This document shows positions 23,461 to 33,339 of a stretch of DNA of 63,277 nucleotides, in pieces (the stretch's first letter is position 1; each line of letters starts with the position of its first letter). Both the position numbers and the translations under genes were made by a program. The notes below the pieces were generated by a model. The model saw only the letters and a program-made list of their open reading frames with translations, did not search any database and had not been told where the DNA came from. The stretch is from UMGS1279 sp045540715 (GTDB lineage: Bacteria; Bacillota; Clostridia; Oscillospirales; Acutalibacteraceae). The stretch spans positions 1 through 63,277 of the forward strand of contig JAZQHT010000006.1 of assembly GCA_045540715.1 (NCBI GenBank). The letters run 5' to 3'.

Positions 23461-24544
23461 TTATTAAATTAAGTAATTTGTTAAATATAAAACCAACTAA
23501 AAAACATAATCCATAAATAAAGGGGAGTAATACAATATACCACAATTTGTTGCTACTATGTAAAACCTTTAAATGCGGTAAAAGCTTTTCAATTAAATTA
23601 TATACCACAAACGAGTGAAGCAGGTAAATTTGAAAACTTATTTTACCAAAAGAAGAAATAACTTTTAAAACAATATTTTTATTGTTGTTAATTGCATTAA
23701 AAACAGCGTTGTGTTTGTAACAAAATATAAATAGAAACATAACGCTTAAAGCCATGGTAAAACCGCAAATTTTAAAAGAAAAACTATATCTTTTATAAAA
23801 TAGATGAATAGTAATTATTAAAAATATCACGCTTAAAATTAAAGAACTTTTAATTTTTTCTGTACCAACGTTTTCAAAAATATCATAAAGCACAATGCCT
23901 AAAACAAATGGGGGAAGTTGGTTTATAAAAGAAAAATACATAAATGAGTTATTACTGCAAATGTAAAAGGGGTCAACCTTTTCTAAAATGCTAATAATAA
24001 AATAACAAATCATAAAGGTTATAATTGGAAATAAAATTATTCTTACGCTTTTATTGATTTTGTTATAAAGCTTAAATAAAAGGGGAAAGAGCGCATATAA
24101 AACAACAATTGTTCCAACAAACCAACCGCCGCGCACAATTAAATTATTAGTTTCTGCATTAGGTATTAGCCCGTTTAAAAATAGTGCGTTTATTATAATT
24201 CCAAATATGTTCACTGATTTTGCATTAAAGCCGTTTTCAAGTATTCGCATAACCAAATGGGCGAATATTGCAAAATAAAAACCTAAATATATTTTAGAAA
24301 GTCGTTTTTGCATAAATTTTATAAAACTAATTTTATTTTTACTAAAAGAATAGCAAAGTCCAAAAGAAGAAAGTAAAAAGAAAATTTGGCAACCCATTTG
24401 CCCAAAACGAGGAATAAGGGCCGCATTATAAGATAATGCAAATTTTTGATGAGAGTGAACCAATATAACCAAAATTATGGCAACCCCTTTAAAAAAGGTT
24501 ACCAAATTCAAACTGCTTTTTTGTTTTAATAACGAGTTATTCAT
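23441..24544 (-). CDS. acyltransferase-3 family integral membrane protein
   Basis: The 367-aa protein has about ten membrane segments and the acyltransferase-3 N-terminal signature, FFKGVAIILVILVHSHQKF (with the catalytic-type His) followed by GCQIFFLLSSFGLCYSF and a cytosolic KFMQKRLSKIYLGFY. Members O-acetylate cell-wall or capsular sugars. No polysaccharide operon surrounds it, so the acceptor is unknown. Confidence 0.88.
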   Translation of the reverse strand: MNNSLLKQKSSLNLVTFFKGVAIILVILVHSHQKFALSYNAALIPRFGQMGCQIFFLLSSFGLCYSFSKNKISFIKFMQKRLSKIYLGFYFAIFAHLVMRILENGFNAKSVNIFGIIINALFLNGLIPNAETNNLIVRGGWFVGTIVVLYALFPLLFKLYNKINKSVRIILFPIITFMICYFIISILEKVDPFYICSNNSFMYFSFINQLPPFVLGIVLYDIFENVGTEKIKSSLILSVIFLIITIHLFYKRYSFSFKICGFTMALSVMFLFIFCYKHNAVFNAINNNKNIVLKVISSFGKISFQIYLLHSFVVYNLIEKLLPHLKVLHSSNKLWYIVLLPFIYGLCFLVGFIFNKLLNLIKTKKPV

Positions 24545-24643
24545 TTCTTCACCAAAAGTATTTTAACATAAATTTGTTTTATACGCAACTGTGTGAATAA
24601 ACCTTGTTTACCTACAAAAAATATTAAAAATGGAGGTAAATAT

Positions 24644-25636
24644 ATGAATACGGTTATTTTGAATAATAAGTGTTATATAAAAAACTTTGCAGCCGCTGCC
24701 GGTTCTTTAGAGGCAGAAGGGCTATATGGTAAATATTTTGATATGGTTTTTGAAGACCCACTACTTAATAAAGATACTTGGGAAAAAGCTGAAAGCGAAT
24801 TGCAAAAATCTGTAATTAATAAAGCAATAGAAAAATCGCATTTTAAAAAAAGCGATATAGAATTAATAATTGCAGGGGACCTGTTAAATCAGTGCACAGC
24901 ATCCACCTTTTCCAGCCGCGAAAGTAATATTCCATATATCGGCGTTTATGGAGCATGTTCAACAATGGCGCTGTCTTTGGCGGTGGGGTCATTTTTAGTC
25001 TCGGGCGGCTTTAAAAACAAGGTAGTAGCGGCTACATCTTCGCACTTTTGCACGGCAGAACGACAATATCGCTTTCCACTTGAATATGGCGGTCAACGTT
25101 CACCTTCGCAACAGCATACGGTTACAGGGGCCGGCGCTGTTGTTTTAACAAACGAAAAAACCGACATTTGCATAAATGCCATCACCCTAGGCAAAATTGT
25201 TGATTTAGGCATTACCGATTCCACCAATATGGGGGCTGCCATGGCACCGTCGGCTGCCGATACAATTCTTACCTTTTTTAACGAAACAAACACTAGCCCT
25301 AAAGATTATGATGCTTTATTTACCGGTGACTTAGGGGAGATAGGCAGCAATTTACTAATTGATATTTTGAAAGATAATAATTTAGATATAACCTCAATTC
25401 ATGATGACTGCGGTCTTATGATTTATGACCGCGAAAAGCAAGACGTACACGCGGGTGGCTCTGGGTGTGGGTGCTCGGCTTCAATTTTATGTGGTTATAT
25501 TTTAAATATGATGGCTAGTCGTGAACTAAAAAACGTGTTATTTTGTGCAACCGGGGCATTACAATCACCAACGAGTGCAAACCAAAAAGAAAGTATTCCG
25601 GGAGTTTCTCATTTAATAAATTTTAAGGTTATATAA
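24644..25636 (+). CDS. spoVAD: stage V sporulation protein AD
   Basis: SpoVAD is the soluble, thiolase-fold subunit of the SpoVA dipicolinic-acid channel and binds DPA. The 330-aa protein shows GDLLNQCTASTFSSRESNIPYIGVYGACSTMA, ATSSHFCTAERQYRFPLEYGGQR, VTGAGA, and SIHDDCGLMIYD. ATG 24644 has GGAGG 8 nt upstream. It is followed by a strong terminator, so spoVAE is not cotranscribed with it. Location away from spoVAC is unusual. Confidence 0.93.
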   Translation: MNTVILNNKCYIKNFAAAAGSLEAEGLYGKYFDMVFEDPLLNKDTWEKAESELQKSVINKAIEKSHFKKSDIELIIAGDLLNQCTASTFSSRESNIPYIGVYGACSTMALSLAVGSFLVSGGFKNKVVAATSSHFCTAERQYRFPLEYGGQRSPSQQHTVTGAGAVVLTNEKTDICINAITLGKIVDLGITDSTNMGAAMAPSAADTILTFFNETNTSPKDYDALFTGDLGEIGSNLLIDILKDNNLDITSIHDDCGLMIYDREKQDVHAGGSGCGCSASILCGYILNMMASRELKNVLFCATGALQSPTSANQKESIPGVSHLINFKVI

Positions 25637-25639
25637 ATC

Positions 25640-25684
25640 GGTTTAAATTTTACTTAAAGTTTAGGTAAAATTTAAACCTTTTTT
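25640..25684 (+). terminator. intrinsic terminator
   Basis: A 14-bp perfect stem GGTTTAAATTTTAC/GTAAAATTTAAACC is followed by six or more T. Confidence 0.85.
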
Positions 25685-25738
25685 CTTTTATGAAATATGG
25701 TATTATTAACATATATGTAAATATATAAGGAGATTTTT

Positions 25739-28645
25739 ATGAAGAGATTTAGTATTTTAGCATTAAGCATATTATTAACCATTTGTCTTGTGCTAAGTGG
25801 CACTATATTTAGGCCTACTGTTTTTGCTACCGATGGTGAAGACACCGATATTGAGGTTGGCGAAGGCGGTGTTGGTGGAGAAACACCTTCTCCGGAAGAG
25901 CCCGAAACACTCACCGTTTCTTTAGAAGAAGGTGTAGAAGCAGGTTATATTCAAAATAGCGGCACAGTTTATTCTGCCACCGCTTATTTGGGCAACAAAT
26001 TTTTGGGCTGGTATAAAGGTGATGAACTTTTAAGCGCAAACGCTACTTATAACCTAAATGGTGTTACAGGTAAGGTAGTTGCTAAATTTAAAAACAATAA
26101 CCTTTTACAAAGCCCTGGTTTTGAAACCTTAACCGATGGTGTAATTTCTTCGGCTACAACCGATACACTATTTACTATTGAAGACCATGATAATTGGGCA
26201 AAAACCACCGTTGTTACAGATAGTGCAAATGCATATTCCGGTAGTAAATATCTTCAAATGGGTATTGCATGGAGAACAAAATCTTACTTAAATATTAAAA
26301 ATTTAGAAAGAAATACATATTATAAAATCTCTTATAAATATAAAGCTGCACCGGGAAAAGCTACTACTTATCGCGGCATTATTGCAGGCCCTTCAACCGT
26401 TACAGATATTGACGCTTGCAGAAAAAATGCTTTAGGTCAACGTATCTTAAATAATTCCGATACAGTATCATTAACGGATGGCGTGTGGTACACCGAAAGT
26501 ATGGAATTTTTTACTGATAATTATACCGACGTTAAGGTCTTCTTTGGACTTGGCGGCGGCACACTTATTATTGATGAGCTAACCGTATTTAAAGCAGATG
26601 CATTAGATTCTGATATTAGATATACTGTTTCTGTTACCGCAGAAAACGGCACTGCTTATGCATCAAAAACAAGCGATATTTCTTTAGATGAAGAAGTTAT
26701 CGTTAACGCAGTCGGTAATCCTAATACCACGTTTAAGGGCTGGTTTGATGGCACAACCTTAGTTTCAACAAATGTAAACTATATTTTTAAAGCAAACGCT
26801 AACAGAACTTTAAAAGCAGTATTTACCGAAAACGAAACCGAAAGTCCCTTTAACGTAAAATATGATTTAAACGGCGACGGATCTGTTACAGAAGACGATG
26901 CAACCCTAATTTTAAATCACATTTTACAAAAATCCACTTTAACCAAAGATGCAGATTTTAACAGTGATGGTAAAATTTCTGTTTCTGATATTGTTATTTT
27001 AAGAAATAATTTCTATACCGGCAAAACCGAAAACGTAATCAGAGAAGAAATTCTTGCAGGTACAAATGCAGAATTTAATGCTTCAACCCTATGCTTTATG
27101 GGAGATAGCGCACCTGTTGCAAATTACTTAAAAAATCCTAGTTCTTATAAGCTAAGATTTATCACTTCCGATCATACATATACTTTTCCTGTTAAAACCT
27201 ATTTAGAAAATACCCTTAACAATACGGTTTACGAGGAACATATTTATGGAGAAACAATAACTTCTTCAAATATTATTTCTACCGATTTAAGCGGAATTTA
27301 CGATGAACTTGTAATTGTTGATTTATCTTTAAACGATACAGCCGCTGATAATCAAAAGTTTGAAACCATTTTAAGAACACTTAAAGATAACGGCAACGCA
27401 GTTATCGTTGTTATGCAAGCAGGCGAAAACGCAACCAATAAAGAAGCTCAAATGCCTGCAGCTGTGCTTTATAATATTCCTGTTATAGATTTAGATAAAG
27501 CATTAAAAAATACAAGCGTTATTAATTATAATGATTATAGCGCGAATAAAATTGAAATTGTTTCAAACGCAATTATTAACTATCTAAAAACTGTAAACGA
27601 TAATAAAGATACTATCTCTACTAACGAAGTTAAAATGCCAATGCAGTTCTATTACGGCAACCCCGGTTACGTGTTAAATAGCTATACAGAAAACACAGTT
27701 AACCTAGTTGACGTTAAAGATGCAGTTTTACTAAATGGTAGAACCTATTGGAACGAAACTACTTTAGGTGCCGATTGGATTGGTAGCGGCTTTACAGTAA
27801 GCGGTAACTTTAGCGGCGAATTTAAGGTTAAATTATCGGTAACAGGCGAAAGCTCAAATATTTATGTTTACGTTGATAACGATTATTACAACCCCACAAA
27901 TCTAATTTTAGATAGTAATAACGGCACCTTTACAATTGCTAATTTAACACCCGGTATTCACACCGTTCAGTTATTTAAAGCAACCGAACCACGCCTTGGC
28001 ACAATGACAATTGAATCTATTACCTATAACGGTATTTTATATAGTGCACCTGCAGAAAAATCACTAAAAATTCAAGTATATGGCGATAGTATTACAAGTG
28101 GTTGCGCACTTCTTACAACCGAGCAAGAGCCTAACGACTTTATTAGTCAAGACGGTTATAAATCTTACGGCAATAAAACTGCTATGGCCTTTAATGCCGA
28201 CGTAAGCATTATTTCACGTTCGGGCGCATCTGTTATGACTGCTACGGATAATCTAATTCAAGATTTCTGTTATAATACCAAATACGGTGTAGAAGGCGAG
28301 TGGGATTATGCCAATAATCAAGCAGACATCGTAATCATAGGTCTTGGCACAAACGATCTTGAAAATATTCAAAACAACCCAGATGGCTTAAAAGAAGAAG
28401 TTAAAAAGATGATTGCAAAACTTAGAACATATAATCCAAATGCACACATTATTTGGGTATATGGTATGATGCAAACATCGAAACCCGAAATATTCGAGGG
28501 TGCTATAAACGAACTAAATGACGGCAAAATGCACTTTGTATTTTTACCACGTAACGCAGATGGTGGTGGCGGACACCCCACAAACGAAGGCCAAAGAAAT
28601 GCAACCAGCACCTTGGTTGAATATATCAGAGATAACATTTTATAA
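25739..28645 (+). CDS. secreted multidomain esterase: CE2-type SGNH hydrolase with internal dockerin
   Basis: The 968-aa protein has a signal peptide (about residues 1-30), an InlB-like repeat with FLGWYKG, a carbohydrate-binding-like beta domain (about 115-290), a second repeat with FKGWFDG, and a type I dockerin (about 373-432; LNGDGSVTEDD and FNSDGKISVSD). Next comes a degenerate SGNH-like domain (about 450-630: GDS at 455-457, ND at 532-533, no catalytic His), then a CE2-like sandwich and active-looking SGNH domain (GDS 782-784, GTND ending at 873, His946). It likely deacetylates plant polysaccharide. An internal rather than terminal dockerin is unusual. Confidence 0.87.
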   Translation: MKRFSILALSILLTICLVLSGTIFRPTVFATDGEDTDIEVGEGGVGGETPSPEEPETLTVSLEEGVEAGYIQNSGTVYSATAYLGNKFLGWYKGDELLSANATYNLNGVTGKVVAKFKNNNLLQSPGFETLTDGVISSATTDTLFTIEDHDNWAKTTVVTDSANAYSGSKYLQMGIAWRTKSYLNIKNLERNTYYKISYKYKAAPGKATTYRGIIAGPSTVTDIDACRKNALGQRILNNSDTVSLTDGVWYTESMEFFTDNYTDVKVFFGLGGGTLIIDELTVFKADALDSDIRYTVSVTAENGTAYASKTSDISLDEEVIVNAVGNPNTTFKGWFDGTTLVSTNVNYIFKANANRTLKAVFTENETESPFNVKYDLNGDGSVTEDDATLILNHILQKSTLTKDADFNSDGKISVSDIVILRNNFYTGKTENVIREEILAGTNAEFNASTLCFMGDSAPVANYLKNPSSYKLRFITSDHTYTFPVKTYLENTLNNTVYEEHIYGETITSSNIISTDLSGIYDELVIVDLSLNDTAADNQKFETILRTLKDNGNAVIVVMQAGENATNKEAQMPAAVLYNIPVIDLDKALKNTSVINYNDYSANKIEIVSNAIINYLKTVNDNKDTISTNEVKMPMQFYYGNPGYVLNSYTENTVNLVDVKDAVLLNGRTYWNETTLGADWIGSGFTVSGNFSGEFKVKLSVTGESSNIYVYVDNDYYNPTNLILDSNNGTFTIANLTPGIHTVQLFKATEPRLGTMTIESITYNGILYSAPAEKSLKIQVYGDSITSGCALLTTEQEPNDFISQDGYKSYGNKTAMAFNADVSIISRSGASVMTATDNLIQDFCYNTKYGVEGEWDYANNQADIVIIGLGTNDLENIQNNPDGLKEEVKKMIAKLRTYNPNAHIIWVYGMMQTSKPEIFEGAINELNDGKMHFVFLPRNADGGGGHPTNEGQRNATSTLVEYIRDNIL

Positions 28646-28650
28646 AAATA

Positions 28651-28681
28651 AAAGACTTCGCATTTTGCGAAGTCTTTTTTA
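28651..28681. terminator. bidirectional terminator
   Basis: Stem AAAGACTTCGC/GCGAAGTCTTT with T runs, between the convergent esterase and GT4 genes. Confidence 0.88.
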
Positions 28682-29875
28682 TTATTTAAATAAGCATTTT
28701 TTTTCGTTTTTGCGTTTGAAGTTTTCAATTACAACTTCATAACGTTTAACGGCTCTGTCAACAGATTGCTCCCACGAAATATATACTTCGTTGCCTGCAT
28801 TTATGCCCAGTTTTCTTAAAAAGTCTTTTTCACGCGCGGCCTCAATAATCTTTTTAGCACAGCTTTCTGAATTTTCTTCGGCTAAAAGACCGTTAACCAT
28901 ATCTGTAATACCTTCCGAAGCGCAACTGTCTTTAACAAGTAAAGCGGGGCAGTCGCAAGCGGCGGCTTCAATAACAACAAGGCCTGACGTATCATAAGTA
29001 GAAGGGAATAAAAGCAGGTCGGTAATTGAAAAGTAAACCTTTAGTTCATCTCTATCAAGTACAGCACCCGGAAATTCCGTTTCATCCCCAATACCAATAT
29101 TTTTTGCATATTGGTTAGCGGCGGGGCGGTCGGCACCATCGCCAACAAAGAAAGCTTTAAATTTTATGCCGGCATCTTTAACGATTTTTAATGCATCCAT
29201 AATTAATTGTAGGTTTTTATACCACATCATACGGCCAACAAATAAAAACACAAGTTCATCTTTTTTAATGTTGTATTTTTTCTTTAAAGCAAGCATTTTA
29301 TCTTTTTCTGCAATGCCTTTTTCAAAGTCACAACCATTTGGCATTATTAAATATTCACCATTATAACCAAGCTCTTTAAGGTTTTCACCGGCTCCTTTAG
29401 ATACAACCCAAACCTCATCAGCTGCTTTGATATTATCAACAACAAATTGTTTTGAAATTTTATTAAATCTTTTATTGTGAACGTAGCGGTCAATATCAAT
29501 ATCAAACTTTGTGTGATAGGTAAATACCGTTGGAATTCTTTTAGATTTTGGTACCGCGTTAACCTGTCTTGCAAACATTGAAGAAGCAAACGGGCAGTGC
29601 GAGTGCATAATATCAAGTTCCATTTTTCTAACGTCTATAAGGTTGTTCGGTAAAAATGGATTACCAATTCTGTAAGGCATTTTGCCAACCTGCGGCAAGG
29701 AAGAATACCTATATACCGTAAAGGGATGATGATCAAACACGTTAGGGTAATAAGGTACAATTACCGAAGGTTTTCCATATTTTTCATTAATAATTGTTGC
29801 GTAGTTAAAAGTAGTGTTTGCAACACCGTCTATCATAGGCGGAAAAGAGTCGTTTAGCAGTCCTACTTTAAGCAT
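28682..29875 (-). CDS. GT4-family glycosyltransferase
   Basis: The 397-aa protein is a GT-B glycosyltransferase: DSFPPMIDGVANTTFNYA at the N-terminus, DIMHSHCPFASSMFAR, VFTYHTKFDIDIDRY, PNGCDF, FLFVGRMMWYKNL, and the E-x7-E-like STYDTSGLVVIEAAACDCPALL. It resembles enzymes making glucosyl- or mannosyl-diacylglycerols and related glycolipids, but donor and acceptor are not readable. It stands alone. Confidence 0.88.
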   Translation of the reverse strand: MLKVGLLNDSFPPMIDGVANTTFNYATIINEKYGKPSVIVPYYPNVFDHHPFTVYRYSSLPQVGKMPYRIGNPFLPNNLIDVRKMELDIMHSHCPFASSMFARQVNAVPKSKRIPTVFTYHTKFDIDIDRYVHNKRFNKISKQFVVDNIKAADEVWVVSKGAGENLKELGYNGEYLIMPNGCDFEKGIAEKDKMLALKKKYNIKKDELVFLFVGRMMWYKNLQLIMDALKIVKDAGIKFKAFFVGDGADRPAANQYAKNIGIGDETEFPGAVLDRDELKVYFSITDLLLFPSTYDTSGLVVIEAAACDCPALLVKDSCASEGITDMVNGLLAEENSESCAKKIIEAAREKDFLRKLGINAGNEVYISWEQSVDRAVKRYEVVIENFKRKNEKKCLFK

Positions 29876-29963
29876 TTTGCACCTTCTTTAGAATAGTTTT
29901 TGCTAATATATTATAAAACTTTAATAAACTTTTTTCAAGTGGTGTTATTTATTAAAATTTATC

Positions 29964-29992
29964 TTGAATTTATCTTTAAAATAGAGTAAAAT
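29964..29992 (+). promoter_or_regulatory. sigma-A promoter of the binding protein-asnA-asnS operon
   Basis: TTGAAT and TAAAAT are separated by 17 bp, 30 bp before the ATG at 30022. Confidence 0.65.
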
Positions 29993-30021
29993 TAAGTATA
30001 TATTGTTTGGAGGCGAATATT

Positions 30022-30870
30022 ATGAAAAACACATTTCGTTTTTTAGCACTTGTTTTATCATTAGTGCTTGTGTTTTTTGTTGCTTCCTGCAAACCCGAAA
30101 CTGAATATCCGGTTGAAGTTAATGGTGCTAAAGTAGATATTGCACCTAATAAGGTTGCCGCTTTATCTGACGTTGCAATAGCGGTTATTGAACATTTAGG
30201 TTATGGCGATCGCTTAGTTAAGGGCGATTTTGGAACACCTTTAAATTTAAACGTTGAAAATCTTTTTGCAGAAAACGTATCGGTTGTATTTACGCCTGCA
30301 AATCTTTCTACTGTAACCCTAAATCAGTTAAAATCTCAAGGCATTGTTAATATAACATTACCAAGTCCCGATAATTTTGAAGAATTAAAAGCATATTATA
30401 TGGCGGTTGCTAAGGTTATGGGCGGTAACATTACCGGCAAAGAAGCCGCAGAATTTGTTATAAATCCCATGCAAGAAAGTTTAGATAATATTGCAGAGTT
30501 TTTATCTACTAAAAACAAATTTTCTTACGTATTTATTTACGAAGAAGGCTTTGCTGCAAATAATAAAAGTTTTGCAAATAATATGTTAAGTTTAATTGGC
30601 GGTAACAACAAAATGGGTGAGAATAATACCATTACAGCAGAAGAACTTATTAAGCTTAACCCCGACACATTAATTGTAAATATCGGCTTAAAAGAAAAAA
30701 TTATAAATAATCAAAATTTAAGCCAAATCAATGCCGTTAAAAATAATAAGATTATTGAAATTGACGTAGCGGCATTTAATAAAATGGGTAAAGGTTTTAT
30801 GGATAGTCTTTATACCATTTTAGAAAATCAGTATCCCGATTTTATAAACGATGGTACTCAAAAGGAGTAG
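30022..30870 (+). CDS. BtuF/FecB-type solute-binding lipoprotein
   Basis: The 282-aa protein has a lipoprotein signal (FFVASC) and two lobes typical of class III binding proteins: KVAALSDVAIAVIEHLGYGDRLV, VVFTPANLSTVTLNQLKSQGI, YMAVAKVMGGNITG and INAVKNNKIIEIDV. These bind cobalamin, haem or siderophores. No permease or ATPase is adjacent. It is 3 nt upstream of asnA with AAGGAG between, so it is cotranscribed with asparagine genes, an odd pairing. ATG 30022 is chosen for its GGAGGCG. Confidence 0.82.
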   Translation: MKNTFRFLALVLSLVLVFFVASCKPETEYPVEVNGAKVDIAPNKVAALSDVAIAVIEHLGYGDRLVKGDFGTPLNLNVENLFAENVSVVFTPANLSTVTLNQLKSQGIVNITLPSPDNFEELKAYYMAVAKVMGGNITGKEAAEFVINPMQESLDNIAEFLSTKNKFSYVFIYEEGFAANNKSFANNMLSLIGGNNKMGENNTITAEELIKLNPDTLIVNIGLKEKIINNQNLSQINAVKNNKIIEIDVAAFNKMGKGFMDSLYTILENQYPDFINDGTQKE

Positions 30871-30873
30871 TTT

Positions 30874-31857
30874 ATGTATAAATCAATTTTAACACTGCAA
30901 GAAACAAACACGGCAATTAAGCTGGTTAAAGACAATTTTGAAAGAAAACTTGCAGAATCTTTAAATTTACAAAGGGTTTCAGCACCGCTTTTTGTTACAC
31001 GTTCAAGCGGACTTAATGATGACCTAAACGGTACAGAGCGTGCAGTTTCTTTTGATATTAAAGATAGCGAAGAAGAAGCAGTAATTGTTCACTCTCTAGC
31101 AAAATGGAAACGTATGGCACTAAAACGTTACGGCTTTAAAAAGGGTAGCGGTTTATATACAGATATGAACGCAATTCGCCGTGATGAAGATTTAGATAAT
31201 ATACACTCAATTTACGTTGACCAGTGGGATTGGGAACTTGTAATTGATAAAGAAGACAGAAATTTACAAACTTTAAAAAGCGTTGTAAACAAAGTTGTTG
31301 AAGACGTTTACGAAACTAAAGAGCTTGTTAAAAAACATTTTCCGGCACTAAAGGGTAGTATTAATAAAGAAGTATTTTTTATAACCACACAAGAACTTTT
31401 AGATATGCACCCAAATTTAACCGCTAAAGAGCGCGAAAATGAAATTTGCAAAAAGCACGGTACAGTTTGCTTAATGCAAATAGGCGGCAAATTATCAAAC
31501 GGTCAAAGGCACGATGGCCGCGCCCCCGATTATGACGATTGGTCGCTAAACTGCGATATACTATTTTGGTATGAACCATTAAATATTGCTTTTGAAATTT
31601 CTTCAATGGGTATTCGCGTAGATAAAGAAGCTCTATTAAAACAGTTAGAAATTTCAGGCAAAGAAGATAGAAAAGAATTAGCTTTTCATAAAGCATTATT
31701 AAATAACGAACTACCCCTTACAATAGGTGGGGGAATCGGACAAAGTCGTATGTGCTTATTACTACTTGAAAAAATACATATCGGTGAAGTTCAAGCAAGT
31801 TTGTGGAACAAAAAAACCTATGAAATGTGCGAAAAAGAAGGTATTGAATTATTATGA
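30874..31857 (+). CDS. asnA: aspartate-ammonia ligase
   Basis: AsnA makes asparagine from aspartate, ammonia and ATP. The 327-aa protein has the normal family length and motifs: TRSSGLNDDLNGTERAVSF, VVHSLAKWKRMAL (here IVHSLAKWKRMAL), GLYTDMNAIRRDEDLDNIHSIYVDQWDWE, and a C-terminal LTIGGGIGQSRMCLLLL. It overlaps asnS by 4 nt (ATGA), so translation is coupled. Confidence 0.97.
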   Translation: MYKSILTLQETNTAIKLVKDNFERKLAESLNLQRVSAPLFVTRSSGLNDDLNGTERAVSFDIKDSEEEAVIVHSLAKWKRMALKRYGFKKGSGLYTDMNAIRRDEDLDNIHSIYVDQWDWELVIDKEDRNLQTLKSVVNKVVEDVYETKELVKKHFPALKGSINKEVFFITTQELLDMHPNLTAKERENEICKKHGTVCLMQIGGKLSNGQRHDGRAPDYDDWSLNCDILFWYEPLNIAFEISSMGIRVDKEALLKQLEISGKEDRKELAFHKALLNNELPLTIGGGIGQSRMCLLLLEKIHIGEVQASLWNKKTYEMCEKEGIELL

Positions 31858-33239
31858 TTAGAACAGAATTAAAAGCTATTCAAAGTTCACCCGAAAGTTA
31901 TACAACCGTTACAGTTTGCGGTTGGGTTAGAACTATTAGAGATAGCAAGGCTTTTGGCTTTGCAGAAATTAACGATGGTAGCTGTTTTAAAAACACACAA
32001 ATCGTTTTAGAAGAAAAAGATTTAGAAAACTATAAAGAAATCGTATCTTTAAACGTTGGTTCTGCAATTATTGTTGAAGGTAAGGTTGTATTAACACCTG
32101 AAAATAAACAACCCTACGAAATTAAAGCAACAAAGGTAACGGTTGAAGGTAAATCTACCCCCGAATACCCCTTGCAGAAAAAACGCCACTCGGCAGAATT
32201 TTTGCGTACAATCGCTCACTTAAGACCACGCGCAAACACATATAATGCAGTGTTTAGAGTTCGTTCGGTTGCTGCTTATGCAATTCATAAATTCTTCCAA
32301 GAAAATGGTTTTTGTTACGTTCACACACCAATTATCACCGCTTCCGACTGTGAAGGTGCCGGTGAAATGTTCCACGTAACAAGTATGGATATGGCAAACC
32401 TACCAACAAAAGACGGAGCTATAGATTATAGTGAAGACTTTTTTGGTAAACACGCAAACCTTACCGTTTCGGGTCAGTTAAATGCAGAGTGCTTTGCATT
32501 AGCATTTGGAAAAGTATATACTTTTGGTCCAACATTTAGAGCAGAAAAAAGTTTCACTCCTCGCCATGCGGCAGAATTCTGGATGATCGAACCCGAAATT
32601 GCTTTTGCCGATCTTAAAGACAATATGGCACTTGCAGAAGGTATGATTAAGTTTGTAATTAACTATATCTTAGAAAAATGCCCCGATGAAATTGAGTTTT
32701 TTAACAAATTTATGGATAACGGCTTAAAAGAAAGATTAACTAAATTAGTAAATTCTGAATTTAAGCAAATGACTTATACAGAAGCAGTTGCAGAACTTGA
32801 AAAGGTAAAAGACCAGTTCGATTACCCTGTGTTCTGGGGATGCGATTTACAAACAGAACACGAAAGATATTTAACCGAAAAGGTTGTTGGCGGCCCTGTG
32901 TTTGTAACAGATTATCCAAAAGAAATTAAAGCTTTCTATATGCGCTTAAACGATGACGGCAAAACCGTTGCCGCTATGGACCTATTAGTGCCGGGTGTTG
33001 GCGAAATCGTTGGCGGTAGCCAAAGAGAAGAAAGAGAAGATTATTTAGATAAAGCGTTTACAAACTTCGGTTTAAATAAGCAAGATTATTGGTGGTATAA
33101 CGAGCTTCGTAAATACGGCGGCACAAACCACGCAGGTTTTGGTCTAGGATTTGAAAGACTAATTATGTACGTTACAGGCATTTCCAATATTCGCGACGTT
33201 ATTCCTTTCCCAAGAACAACCGGTCAAGCAGACTTTTAA
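31854..33239 (+). CDS. asnS: asparaginyl-tRNA synthetase
   Basis: AsnRS charges tRNA-Asn. The 461-aa protein has the N-terminal OB-fold (VCGWVRTIRDSKAFGFAEINDGS) and class II core: motif 1 region FRVRSVAAYAIHKFF, motif 2 TFGPTFRAEKSFTPRHAAEFWMIEPE, and motif 3 GFGLGFERLIMYVTG. The end FPRTTGQADF is characteristic. Coupling to asnA by a 4-nt overlap places synthesis and use of asparagine in one operon. Confidence 0.97.
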   Translation: MIRTELKAIQSSPESYTTVTVCGWVRTIRDSKAFGFAEINDGSCFKNTQIVLEEKDLENYKEIVSLNVGSAIIVEGKVVLTPENKQPYEIKATKVTVEGKSTPEYPLQKKRHSAEFLRTIAHLRPRANTYNAVFRVRSVAAYAIHKFFQENGFCYVHTPIITASDCEGAGEMFHVTSMDMANLPTKDGAIDYSEDFFGKHANLTVSGQLNAECFALAFGKVYTFGPTFRAEKSFTPRHAAEFWMIEPEIAFADLKDNMALAEGMIKFVINYILEKCPDEIEFFNKFMDNGLKERLTKLVNSEFKQMTYTEAVAELEKVKDQFDYPVFWGCDLQTEHERYLTEKVVGGPVFVTDYPKEIKAFYMRLNDDGKTVAAMDLLVPGVGEIVGGSQREEREDYLDKAFTNFGLNKQDYWWYNELRKYGGTNHAGFGLGFERLIMYVTGISNIRDVIPFPRTTGQADF

Positions 33240-33249
33240 AGGAGTTTTC

Positions 33250-33278
33250 TTGACAAAAACGGCTTATTTTAATATAAT
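33250..33278 (+). promoter_or_regulatory. consensus promoter of greA-lysS
   Basis: A perfect TTGACA and TATAAT with 17-bp spacing, starting 10 bp after the asnS stop. Confidence 0.85.
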
Positions 33279-33339
33279 ATTTATTTAGTAAATAACAAAT
33301 AGCACCACCCCAAAAAACTTTAAAAAAGGTGAATTAATA

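Noticed and set aside
30022..30870. Naming the binding protein btuF because a cobalamin riboswitch exists in the window
   Set aside because: The riboswitch is 15 kb away and no riboswitch or transporter gene adjoins this gene; ligand is open.
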